This document shows, piece by piece, positions 8,649 to 16,437 of a stretch of 40,487 nt of DNA. This DNA is from Planctomycetales bacterium (GTDB lineage Bacteria; Planctomycetota; Planctomycetia; Pirellulales; S012-138), in contig WFOE01000103.1 of the NCBI GenBank assembly GCA_015488215.1, positions 1 to 40,487 on the forward strand, read 5' to 3'. The translations under genes and the position numbers were made by a program. Under the pieces are notes generated by a model. That model did not search any database, was not told the DNA's origin, and was given only the letters and a program-made list of their open reading frames with translations. How positions within the stretch are numbered: position 1 is the stretch's first letter; every line of letters starts with the position of its first letter.

Positions 8649-9059
8649 GGGATTCCAAACTGGCGGATTGGGGCAGTGGTTCGCTCTGTGTCTCTGTGAA
8701 AACCGACGCTTATTCTTGCTCTGGTGAAAGCCAGCATTTGTTCTTGCCCTGGCGAGCCCCGGACTTTCAGTCCGGGGAGAGCCGAGGAAAACGCTTGTTT
8801 GTCATTTTGTCTCCGGGGACTGAAGTCCCCGGCTCGCCGAGTGCAAGAATCGGCGTTTATTCTTGCTCGGAGCGGAAGCACCCAGTCGCCGACGGCTGTG
8901 CCGTCCTCCGCCAGCTAAAGCTGGCGGCTCGCCGTCTTGTGTTGTTACGTTTGTTCTTGCTCCGGTGTGGCCACACCTCCTCAAGCCTCCACCCCCTCAA
9001 GCCCCCACGCCCTTCTGCTGGGGCAGGACCGGCGCGAATCGCTCAGTACAGTTTGTTGT
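8649..9059. other. Intergenic region filled with repeats inside the NXR-like cluster
   Basis: 411 bases between the beta-subunit and chaperone genes, almost entirely made of repeat cluster R3 (about 8690-8965). No small gene and no clear promoter or terminator could be made out in it; the remainder is C-rich sequence. Confidence 0.6.
8690..8965. repeat. Modular palindromic repeat cluster R3
   Basis: Three complete GGCGAG hairpins: 8751-8780 plus orientation (stem CCCCGGAC/GTCCGGGG, loop TTTCA), 8811-8838 minus orientation (stem CCGGGGAC/GTCCCCGG, loop TTCA) and 8906-8933 minus orientation (stem CCGCCAGC/GCTGGCGG, loop TTTA). Between them lie several TTCTTGC modules (about 8713, 8741, 8860, 8955), one forming a GCAAGAAT/ATTCTTGC stem (8843-8866), and a GACGGC/GCCGTC palindrome (8891-8905). 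Confidence 0.8.
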
Positions 9060-10355
9060 TCAAATTGCGTTCAGGTGCAGTTCCTTCGGTCGCTCGAAGG
9101 TGGGTTCTTCGATGGTGATGCGCACCACCTCTTTGCCCAGCTTGTTGAACCCGATGACCGTGTCGTTGTATATCTCCTGCACCACTTCTTTGCCCGAGGG
9201 AAGCACCACCGGCACTTCGGCCACCTTGGGGCCCTTTTCGATGGCAAAGCGGAAGATGATATGCCGCTGGGCGCGGAACAGTTGCAGCACGGCCAGCAGC
9301 TCGCGGTCCGGGCAGCAGTATTGTTCCAGGGCGTGGTCCACGCCGGGGCCGAACATCTGCACCAGGTAGCCTCGCGGGACCCAACGCGGCGGAATGTAAA
9401 AGCCGTTGGGCTCGGTCCCGAACTGCGGGTAAAGCGGCAGCGCCACGCGGCGCTCGCGGATGAGGAAATAGAGCGGATTGGTCGGGTCCTTGGCCCAGGT
9501 GCCGTCTTCGGCAATCTTGACCAGCCCTTGCAAGCGGATTTTGCCCACGCAGGCCGACATGCAGCGGGTTTCCACCGGTACGCCGTCCGGGGTGATTTCC
9601 GGATCGCGGCCTTCCAGGCGCGGGTAGCAGGCCACGCATTTCTCGCTGGTGCGGGTCGTGGGGCGATAGAGCGCCTTTTTGTAAGGGCACCCCTCCACGC
9701 ACTTGCGGTAGCCCCGGCAGCGGCTCTGGTCGATAAGGACCACGCCGTCCTCGGGACGCTTGTAAATGGCCTGCCGGGGGCAAGCGGCCAGGCAGGCCGG
9801 ATAAGTGCAGTGGTTGCAGATGCGGGCCAGGTGGAAGAACCACACGCGGTGTTCCGGCAGCCGGGCTTCGCCGCCGAACTGGCCGTCGCGGTTGAAAATG
9901 GTGGCCTGGGGCGTGTCCTCGTGGATGTTGGGGGCTCGCCACTCGGCATCGCTGGGCAGATAGCCCAGGGCCACCTGCGACCCCTCGGGGCCCACGCGCC
10001 GCCGGGCCGCTTCGAAGATGGTCAGCCCCTGGAACACCCCGTAAGGGCTCTTTTGCGGGTCCTTGCGTGCGGCGTTCCACACCTGGCCGCTGGGATTCAC
10101 CTCCTCCAGCATGGCCAGCAGCTTGGCGTCCCAGTGTTGCGGATAGCCGCCAAAGGGCTTGCTCTCCACGTTGTTCCACCACATGTACTCCTGGCCCTTG
10201 GAGAAGGTCCAGGTGCTTTTGCAGGCCATGGTGCAGGTCTGGCACCCGATGCAGCGGTTGATGTTGAAGACGAAGGCGAACTGCCACTGGGGATGGTGCT
10301 CCTCAAAAGGAAACTCCATCCGGCGGCCAAGCTGCCAGTTATAAACCTGAGCCAT
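9060..10355 (-). CDS. nxrB: NXR/NAR-type iron-sulfur beta subunit
   Basis: A 431-residue electron-transfer subunit carrying four Fe-S clusters. Cysteine groups: C35-C38-C41-C45, C180-C183-C188-C192, C213-(Y216)-C219-C223, and C240-C243-C265-C269. Tyr216 replaces one ligand, the position where NarH and relatives have Trp and a [3Fe-4S] cluster. MAQVYNWQLGR, WTFSKGQEYMWWNNVE, PFGGYPQ and FGTEPNGFYIPPRW closely match, from memory, the beta subunit of Nitrospira-type nitrite oxidoreductase, more than NarH. No signal peptide: it would be co-exported with the Tat-bearing alpha subunit. AGGAGG stands seven bases before the ATG. A selenate, chlorate or dimethylsulfide enzyme beta subunit is the alternative; a periplasmic nitrate reductase is also possible. 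Confidence 0.88.
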   Translation of the reverse strand: MAQVYNWQLGRRMEFPFEEHHPQWQFAFVFNINRCIGCQTCTMACKSTWTFSKGQEYMWWNNVESKPFGGYPQHWDAKLLAMLEEVNPSGQVWNAARKDPQKSPYGVFQGLTIFEAARRRVGPEGSQVALGYLPSDAEWRAPNIHEDTPQATIFNRDGQFGGEARLPEHRVWFFHLARICNHCTYPACLAACPRQAIYKRPEDGVVLIDQSRCRGYRKCVEGCPYKKALYRPTTRTSEKCVACYPRLEGRDPEITPDGVPVETRCMSACVGKIRLQGLVKIAEDGTWAKDPTNPLYFLIRERRVALPLYPQFGTEPNGFYIPPRWVPRGYLVQMFGPGVDHALEQYCCPDRELLAVLQLFRAQRHIIFRFAIEKGPKVAEVPVVLPSGKEVVQEIYNDTVIGFNKLGKEVVRITIEEPTFERPKELHLNAI

Positions 10356-10400
10356 GACGAAACCTCCTGCACTCGGGCAGACGGACAGTGGGGCGGTGTT

Positions 10401-10784
10401 TTACTTTCCGGGCATGTTTTCCCGTGGGAGTTCCAGTTGCACCAACTCCCGTTGCGGCACGCCGTCCAGCTCGTCGGGCGCCTCGACCACCTGCACGCGG
10501 AACGTGCCGCATTGGGCCAGCACGGCCTGCACCTGTTCCCGCAACCGCTGCGGACCCAGCCACTGGCCCAGCGCGTGCAAGGCCGGGTAGGCCGGATCGG
10601 CAAACAGCCGCAGAATCGCTTCCAGCGGCCAGCCTTCCCGGGCGTATTCTTCCACCGTGCAGCGGAGCATCAGCAGCGGGTCGCCCGGCACGGCCGTGGC
10701 GCAAAGTTCCATCGGGTCTTCCGGCTCCACGGAGCGCGTGGCCGGATGCACTTTGGGCACCAGGTGCGATTCGGGCTGGTTCAT
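10401..10784 (-). CDS. Small unknown protein between alpha and beta subunit genes
   Basis: A 127-residue protein from ATG 10784 (a TTG start 24 bases upstream is possible; neither has a strong ribosome-binding site). I do not recognise the family. It has no signal peptide or membrane segment; it is acidic and helix-rich, with MELCATAVPGDPLLMLRCTVEEYAREGW and LGPQRLREQVQAVLAQCG. It lies 75 bases after the alpha stop and 45 bases before the beta start on the same strand, so it is almost certainly translated with the complex. Its place suggests an assembly factor or accessory cytoplasmic subunit, but nothing in the sequence proves this. Confidence 0.75.
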   Translation of the reverse strand: MNQPESHLVPKVHPATRSVEPEDPMELCATAVPGDPLLMLRCTVEEYAREGWPLEAILRLFADPAYPALHALGQWLGPQRLREQVQAVLAQCGTFRVQVVEAPDELDGVPQRELVQLELPRENMPGK

Positions 10785-10859
10785 GGCAAGGGGAGCCTTT
10801 GCTGGCAAGTGTGTCGTGTTTGTCTCGGCAGCGCCGGGCTAGACGTAGTGGCTGTTTTC

Positions 10860-13800
10860 TTACCCTCCGACCACCTTCACGTAGCCGCCGGAGAGGTACT
10901 GGGCTTTTTGCGGCGTCTGGTCGCCGGGGCTGTAGCCGCTTTGGGCCGGTCGCCACACGCCCTGGCCGTTCAGTCCGCCCGGCTCGGCCTTGGTGATGCG
11001 CACCAGGGTTTCCTTGGGCACGGTGTTGATGGCGTGGTTGTCCACTTCGAAGCCGAACACGAAGCCCAGCAGGCCGGTCTTCTTGTGGAACAGCGTGTCG
11101 GTCTGGTGCATGGGCATCATCCAGTTGCGGGTGATGCTCTGGTGCGAACCGTAGCGGTAGCTGGCCTGGTAGCCGGTATCGGTGGCCAGGGCCCGACCGT
11201 CGGCCCGGGTTTCATGGGCCTTGACGCTCCGCTCGGTGGCAATCCAGCCGGTGTGCTTCAGGATGGTGAAGTTGTACGGCAGGCCCGGGTTGAACTTCAC
11301 CCGTACCATGCAGCGGAACGCCCGGTGGCGGAACGACCCCTCGTCGTCCTTCCAGCCCACGTAGGGGCGGTCCTCCGGGTTGGCGTCCACCCAGACGTAG
11401 TCCCCTTCGTTCAGACCCAGGTCCTTGGCCGCCTGGGGATTCATCTGAATCTGCCGGTCGGCCACACCGGGCGAGCGCTTGTCGTTGCGGTACGGGTCGC
11501 CGAAGTTGTCGCTCCAGATCCAGTGCCAATCCACCGTGGTCCACGAGGAGTGCGTCGAGTGGCGGCTCTTGGGCGTGGAGCAGTAGAAGCGGAAACCCTG
11601 CTTCCAGAGCGGGTTGACCGTCTTTTTCACCTCCGACCAGCTCATCTTCACGTTGCGCACTTGCCGCAGATCGGCGTCCATGGCATCGAGCGGGATGCCG
11701 TAGTCGTTGGGTCGCACGTAAGGACTGGTGGAGACAATCACGTTGGGCAGATAGGGCGTGGCTTCCACGGCTTCCCGGTGCACGATCAGGTTTTCGCCAT
11801 ATTCGATGGCTTCCGGGATATCACAGTAGGAGTGCAAGCGGCCGCTGTCGGTGTAGAACGGAACCGAATCGTGCACCTGCTCCCAGAACGGCACCCGGGG
11901 ATACGTGCGGTAGAGCATCAGCACCGCGCCCGGCTCGCCGCCGTAGTCGCCGCGGAGGATTTTCTCCACCCGGTAGGGGCCGTCCTTGCCCCGAGTGGTG
12001 ATGCAGTTGTCCAGCACGCGCTGGATGTACACGGTGGCTTTCTTCTCGGTGATGAACTTCCAGTAATCGGCAAAGCGGCGGTCGTTCAGCAGCCGGGCCA
12101 TGGCCCGCCCCACTCCGGCGAACACTTCCGCGTCGTCGCGGGTGTCGTGGATGGGTTTGATGCCGCCCTTCCAGATTTGCAGGAACGGGTTGGAACAACT
12201 GCCGGCGCACTCGTAGTCCTCGAACTCCACCCAGGAATTGACCGGCAGCACCACGTCGGCGTATTCGGCCGAACCGGTCCATTCAATCTGCTGGTCGATA
12301 ATCAGATCGGTCTTGGGCAGTACGTTGACGATGATGTGATAGACCCACTTGGCCTGGTTGAGCCAGTTGGCGTTGTTGTACCAGAACGCCTTGGTCGGGG
12401 TGGGCATGTGCGTCTGGCCGGTGAAGACCTTACGCCCCTGCGGGGTGTCGATGGCCAGAATCTTTTCCCCGCAGGCCCAGTACGAAGGGTCTTCCACGTC
12501 GCCGCACTTGCGCACGTTTTTCTTGGTCAGCCGGGCGTTTTCGTCCAGCACCGGGTGGAACGGATCTTCGGCCGCGTAGGTGCCCACGCCGGGACCGGTC
12601 CAGGGAGAAGCCTGAAACACCCCTCCCTTGTAATTGCCGGCCCAGGTGTAGACCCCTGCCCCGTGCTTGCCGATGTTGCCGGTCAGGATCAGCGGCAAGT
12701 AAGTGGCCCGGTTGTGCAGCGTGGCGTGGAAGTAGTGGTTTACCCCTTCGCCGATGTGGATGGCCACCGGGTGGCCGGCCTTGGTGGTTTCCCAGATGTC
12801 GCGGGCCAAGCGTTCCACCAGTTCGGCTTTGGCCCCGGTAATCTCCTCGACGGTCTTCAGGTCGTAGTCCTTCAGGTGCCGCTTGTACATTTCGAAGACG
12901 GGCATCACTTCCACTTCCTGCCCCTCGACCAGCTTCACCCGGAAGCTGCCCTCCAACGCGGCGTTGAGCTTGAAGTGTTCGCCTACCTCGTCACGTGAGA
13001 CGGCCACCGGCTTGTTCTGGTCCAGGTCCCAGACCGTAAAGTCGCCAATCCTTTGCCGCTGCTCTTCCTTGAGCCCGTGCAGCTTGACCGAAGGACCGTC
13101 GCTCAGGTCCTTGAGCTTGTAGCCGGGGATGACCTCCTCGGGCCGCAGCCGCTTGAGCGTGTCGGTACGCACCAGCAGCGGAAAGTCGGTAAACTTGCGC
13201 ACGAAGTCGGGGTCGTACCACTTGTTTTCGATCAGCAGCCGGGTAATGCCCAGGAAGATGGCCGTGTCGGAAAGCCCGGGCCGGACGCTGATCCAGTAGT
13301 CGCTCTTGGTGGCCGGGCAGTTGTATTCCGGGGCGATATCGACGATCTTGCCCCCGCGTTCCATTACCTCGTTGAGCCAGTGGGATTCGGGCATTTTGTT
13401 TTCGATCAGGTTCTTACCCACCTGAATCACCAGCTTGCAGAACCGCAGGTCGTTGAAGTCCATGTCGCAGGTCTGCAAGCCGTGGACGAACGGATGGCCC
13501 GGGGCCTGATCGCCGCGCCAGGTGTATTCGTTCCATTCGCGGGCTCCGCGCGCTTTTTCCGGAGGCACGCCGCGCACGTGGTGGTCCAGCAGCCCCAGCA
13601 TGTTGGCAAACCGGTAGATGCCGAACTTGCCCACCAGCCCGTGCAGCGGCAGGTTTGACCCCATCTTGATCACTCGCGTGCCGGCTCCTTCCACTTTGTC
13701 GATCATCAGCGGGTCGTAGCCGTCTTTTTCCAGTCGGCGGCGTCCTTCCTCGCCGCTGTAGGTTTTGGCGATGGCAATCAGGGCCTTGGCCACGTACTCA

Positions 13801-14321
13801 TACGCCTCGTCCCAGGTGACGCGGACGAACGAGTCGTTGCCGCGGTCGTCGAACTTGTACTTGGTGCGCAGCTCCGGATTGTCCGAAAGGGAGGGGAATC
13901 CGTCGTCGGCCCATTGCTTCCACCCCTTGCGCAGCACCGGCCCCTTGGCCCGGTAGGGACCGTACACGCGCCGCTGCATCGTGAACCCCTTGGCGCAGCC
14001 CCGGGGATTCCAGGCCTTGGTGGCCCGGTTGCCGTACAGGTCGCCGTAACGGTCATGGTCGTAGTTCTGCTCGCTACGGATCATCACACCGTTGCGTACG
14101 AAGGCCCGCAGGCGGCACATGTGGGTGTCGTTGGGAGCGCAAATCCAGGTGAACGTCCGGTCGTAGCGGTATTGGTCGCGGTAGATTTGTTCCCAGTCGC
14201 GGTTGGGGTACTGGCCCAGCGGGTTTTCCACGCTCACGGCCTCAAAGGCCCAGAGCCGCGGCACGGCCAGCGAAGCCCCCGAAGCGGCCAGCACCGATTG
14301 CAGAAAGCTGCGACGATCCAT
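10860..14321 (-). CDS. nxrA: NXR/NAR-type molybdopterin catalytic alpha subunit, Tat-exported
   Basis: A 1153-residue type II DMSO reductase catalytic subunit. The N-terminus MDRRSFLQSVLAASG is a Tat signal, so the enzyme works outside the cytoplasmic membrane. The FS0 cluster motif reads C61-x3-D65-x3-C69 with C109 in NPRGCAKG; an Asp stands where the second Cys is usual, as in Nitrospira-type nitrite oxidoreductase. D271 in WRGDQAPGHP aligns with the Asp that ligates molybdenum in NarG. YRFANMLGLLDHHVR, KMPESHWLNE and SDYWISVRPG complete the bis-MGD core. Length (about 1150) suits NXR better than NarG (about 1250). AAGGAG lies eight bases before the ATG. Nitrite oxidation and nitrate reduction cannot be told apart from sequence; other type II substrates (selenate, chlorate, hydrocarbons) are less likely. 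Confidence 0.88.
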   Translation of the reverse strand: MDRRSFLQSVLAASGASLAVPRLWAFEAVSVENPLGQYPNRDWEQIYRDQYRYDRTFTWICAPNDTHMCRLRAFVRNGVMIRSEQNYDHDRYGDLYGNRATKAWNPRGCAKGFTMQRRVYGPYRAKGPVLRKGWKQWADDGFPSLSDNPELRTKYKFDDRGNDSFVRVTWDEAYEYVAKALIAIAKTYSGEEGRRRLEKDGYDPLMIDKVEGAGTRVIKMGSNLPLHGLVGKFGIYRFANMLGLLDHHVRGVPPEKARGAREWNEYTWRGDQAPGHPFVHGLQTCDMDFNDLRFCKLVIQVGKNLIENKMPESHWLNEVMERGGKIVDIAPEYNCPATKSDYWISVRPGLSDTAIFLGITRLLIENKWYDPDFVRKFTDFPLLVRTDTLKRLRPEEVIPGYKLKDLSDGPSVKLHGLKEEQRQRIGDFTVWDLDQNKPVAVSRDEVGEHFKLNAALEGSFRVKLVEGQEVEVMPVFEMYKRHLKDYDLKTVEEITGAKAELVERLARDIWETTKAGHPVAIHIGEGVNHYFHATLHNRATYLPLILTGNIGKHGAGVYTWAGNYKGGVFQASPWTGPGVGTYAAEDPFHPVLDENARLTKKNVRKCGDVEDPSYWACGEKILAIDTPQGRKVFTGQTHMPTPTKAFWYNNANWLNQAKWVYHIIVNVLPKTDLIIDQQIEWTGSAEYADVVLPVNSWVEFEDYECAGSCSNPFLQIWKGGIKPIHDTRDDAEVFAGVGRAMARLLNDRRFADYWKFITEKKATVYIQRVLDNCITTRGKDGPYRVEKILRGDYGGEPGAVLMLYRTYPRVPFWEQVHDSVPFYTDSGRLHSYCDIPEAIEYGENLIVHREAVEATPYLPNVIVSTSPYVRPNDYGIPLDAMDADLRQVRNVKMSWSEVKKTVNPLWKQGFRFYCSTPKSRHSTHSSWTTVDWHWIWSDNFGDPYRNDKRSPGVADRQIQMNPQAAKDLGLNEGDYVWVDANPEDRPYVGWKDDEGSFRHRAFRCMVRVKFNPGLPYNFTILKHTGWIATERSVKAHETRADGRALATDTGYQASYRYGSHQSITRNWMMPMHQTDTLFHKKTGLLGFVFGFEVDNHAINTVPKETLVRITKAEPGGLNGQGVWRPAQSGYSPGDQTPQKAQYLSGGYVKVVGG

Positions 14322-14652
14322 AGCACCGTCTCCTTGCCGGGAGGTAAGTGTTTCGGTTGGCCTGCCGTCCTCCGGCGAGCCCCGGACTTCCGTCCGGGGA
14401 GGACCGGAGAAGCCGGGAAAAAACGTTTGCTCTTATTTTTCCTCCGCCAGCTAAAGCTGGCGGCTCGCCGAATAGCGAGAATTGGCGCTTTTTCTCGCAT
14501 CGGAGCGGAAGCTCTCCCTTCATCCCCCCAAGCCTCCAAGCCCTTTGGTGCGGAAGCACCCAGTGGCCGACGGCTCTGCTCTCCTCCGCCGACTCAAGTC
14601 GGCGGCTCGCCATGCTCTCTACGCTCTCCGGGCCGGGGAGGCCGCAGGGTGA
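14322..14652. repeat. Modular palindromic repeat cluster R4 (alpha/gamma intergenic region)
   Basis: 331 bases without a gene. Three complete GGCGAG hairpins: 14374-14401 plus orientation (stem CCCCGGAC/GTCCGGGG, loop TTCC), 14442-14469 minus (CCGCCAGC/GCTGGCGG, loop TTTA) and 14584-14611 minus (CCGCCGAC/GTCGGCGG, loop TTGA). A GCGAGAA/TTCTCGC stem lies at about 14477-14500 and a GGTGC-GGAA-GCACC palindrome at about 14545. Open frames here translate to EPPALAGG-like text, which is repeat sequence and not protein. Confidence 0.8.
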
Positions 14653-16437
14653 TTACTTCTCCAGTTCCAGCTCGTGCCAGATGGAAATCAGCTTCTGGCC
14701 GTTGCGGTCGCCGTAGGCTCCGTCCCATACGGCCACAGCCAGCGAAAGCGTCTCGCCTGGGTGGATGGCCACCGGAGCTTCGGCGCTTTGGCCCAAGGGG
14801 CGCACCAACACCACGGTCCATTTGCCGTCCTTCCAGCTCCCCTGACCGCGCACGTTCTGTGCCCCGGGCGGCAGGAAGGTGATCGAACCGACCCCCTGGG
14901 CGGTAACGGAACTGACCGGGTTGTTCGGCTTGAGCACCGCATGCGGGTTCCCCACCGCCGCGGCTGTGAGGAACTCCTTGGGCTGTGCTTCGGTCCGCAG
15001 CGGGTTTTTGTCCTTTTTGGCAAACGGGTAGTCGTCCACCACCATTCGCGGATAGACGGTTTCCACGTCCTGTGGGCCGGCCAATCGGGCCTGCCAACTA
15101 GCTCGCCACAGCCAGCTTTCCACCTGGCAGCCGCTTTCCAAGGCTCCCATGCCCAGGAACGGTTCTTCCTCACCTCGGAACCACTGGAGGGCCACCATGT
15201 CTTCAAAATCCTGGGGCCGCACCGTCTGCTCGTTTCGCGTGGCGTCGTTCCACACCAGCCGCACGGCCAGGTGCTTGCCGTCGTGGACGGCCTGAATGTG
15301 CAGGTCCGGTTCCGGGTAGTTCCGCCAGAAAAGTGGCGTGATGGTGATGCGTACCGCAGGCACGTCCTGCCACAGGGAGGGATCCTGCCCGTCGTTTACC
15401 GGCCCGGCGACGCGCTTGGCCACCAGATGGGTGCGGCGGTGCTGCACTTTTTCGGTGGCCGAAGGCGGGGAGAGTGAGTCGATGAACCGGGCCAAATCCA
15501 GGATTTCCTGCGGCTTCAGGTTGGGCGAGGCCGGCATGGGCGATCCGGGCATGCCGAGCAGAATCCGGGCGTAGAGCTGGCGCAGCTCGCGTCCGCCCTT
15601 GAAAATGCCCCGGGTGTAGTCTCGCGGGCTGTTGGGCGTGCCGTCGTCGTCGAACTGTTTCTTCACGCCGTCGCCCCGGCCCGTCTCGCCGTGGCAACTG
15701 TGGCACCCCTGTTTGAAATAAAGTTCCTTGCCCCGAGCCACCGCCTGGGGGTCTTGCCGTTCCGCTTCGCTGGGAAGCTGGACGGGTTTACCCGGAGTGG
15801 TGGCCCGGGCCACGTGCTGGTTCAGTTCTTCCGGGTCCAGCTCCTCGTCTTGTTCTTCAAACAACTTGCGAATCTGCTCGGCCACGCCTTTGCGAGTCAG
15901 GTGGCGCACGTAGGCCACCAGGGCCAATCGCTGCTCTTTGCTGAAGTGCCGGAACGGCACCATGGCCGAGCCGGGCATCCCCTGGTCGATTACGTGCAGT
16001 AGGTCTTCGTCCGAAGGGACCTTGTTCTCCGTAGTGACGATGCGGAACTTGGCCAAGCGGAAGTTCCGCGGCTTGGGGAACAAGAACCGGGCAGCCGGGC
16101 CTTGGCCGTCGCCCCGGGTGCCATGGCAGCCGGCGCAATGCCGCTCAAAAAGCCGACGCCCCAGGGCCAGCGTGGCCTGCTGGGGCGCGGTGGTTTGGGT
16201 GTTTGCTTGCTGTTGGGCGGGTGGTTCCTGCGGTTCGCCGGGTGGGACCTGTTCGCCCTGGGCAATCTGGTTGGCCGTCGAGCCATGCTGCCCCTGGGCT
16301 TGCGGGGGCGGAGGGTCTTCCGGAGCCGGTGGGAGCTGGTGCCCGGACCCTCCGCAGCCGGAAACCCCGGCAATCAGCAATCCCACAAAAACAATCCCCA
16401 CACGCCAGAGCCGGCCCGCCCAGGCAAGAGCACGCAT
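14653..16437 (-). CDS. Diheme cytochrome c / ethylbenzene-dehydrogenase-type heme b gamma lipoprotein
   Basis: A 594-residue fusion. The start at 16437 was chosen because GGAG lies nine bases upstream and the product then begins with a lipoprotein signal (VSGC lipobox, C28). A proline/glutamine-rich linker (35-88) leads to two class-I cytochrome c domains: CAGCH (101-105) with Met candidates in GMPGSAM (153-159), and CHSCH (245-249) with GMPGSPMP (295-302). Residues from about 330 on form an EBDH-type domain, the fold that binds heme b in gamma subunits of type II DMSO reductases (VWDGAYGDRNG, WKDGKWTVVLVR). It would pass electrons between the exported beta subunit and periplasmic carriers while tethered to a membrane. 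First gene of the cluster; 331 bases of repeats separate it from alpha. Confidence 0.88.
   Translation of the reverse strand: MRALAWAGRLWRVGIVFVGLLIAGVSGCGGSGHQLPPAPEDPPPPQAQGQHGSTANQIAQGEQVPPGEPQEPPAQQQANTQTTAPQQATLALGRRLFERHCAGCHGTRGDGQGPAARFLFPKPRNFRLAKFRIVTTENKVPSDEDLLHVIDQGMPGSAMVPFRHFSKEQRLALVAYVRHLTRKGVAEQIRKLFEEQDEELDPEELNQHVARATTPGKPVQLPSEAERQDPQAVARGKELYFKQGCHSCHGETGRGDGVKKQFDDDGTPNSPRDYTRGIFKGGRELRQLYARILLGMPGSPMPASPNLKPQEILDLARFIDSLSPPSATEKVQHRRTHLVAKRVAGPVNDGQDPSLWQDVPAVRITITPLFWRNYPEPDLHIQAVHDGKHLAVRLVWNDATRNEQTVRPQDFEDMVALQWFRGEEEPFLGMGALESGCQVESWLWRASWQARLAGPQDVETVYPRMVVDDYPFAKKDKNPLRTEAQPKEFLTAAAVGNPHAVLKPNNPVSSVTAQGVGSITFLPPGAQNVRGQGSWKDGKWTVVLVRPLGQSAEAPVAIHPGETLSLAVAVWDGAYGDRNGQKLISIWHELELEK

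Noticed and set aside
8937-12998. Open frame of 1353 codons on the plus strand
   Set aside because: It runs antisense to the alpha and beta subunit genes, begins in repeat DNA, and its composition (His, Gly, Val, Gln) is that of the reverse of GC-rich coding sequence. The minus-strand genes have clear motifs.
10860-14321. Classic membrane-bound nitrate reductase NarG
   Set aside because: There is a Tat signal, a shorter length, an Asp in the FS0 motif and no narI; the beta subunit landmarks fit NXR better.
1-14611. CRISPR array
   Set aside because: The repeats are not evenly spaced, occur in both orientations and have no unique spacers of constant length; no cas genes are present.
14242-14613. 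Minus-strand frame translating to EPPALAGG-type peptide
   Set aside because: It is made of the palindromic repeats; similar text appears from the other clusters. Not a protein.
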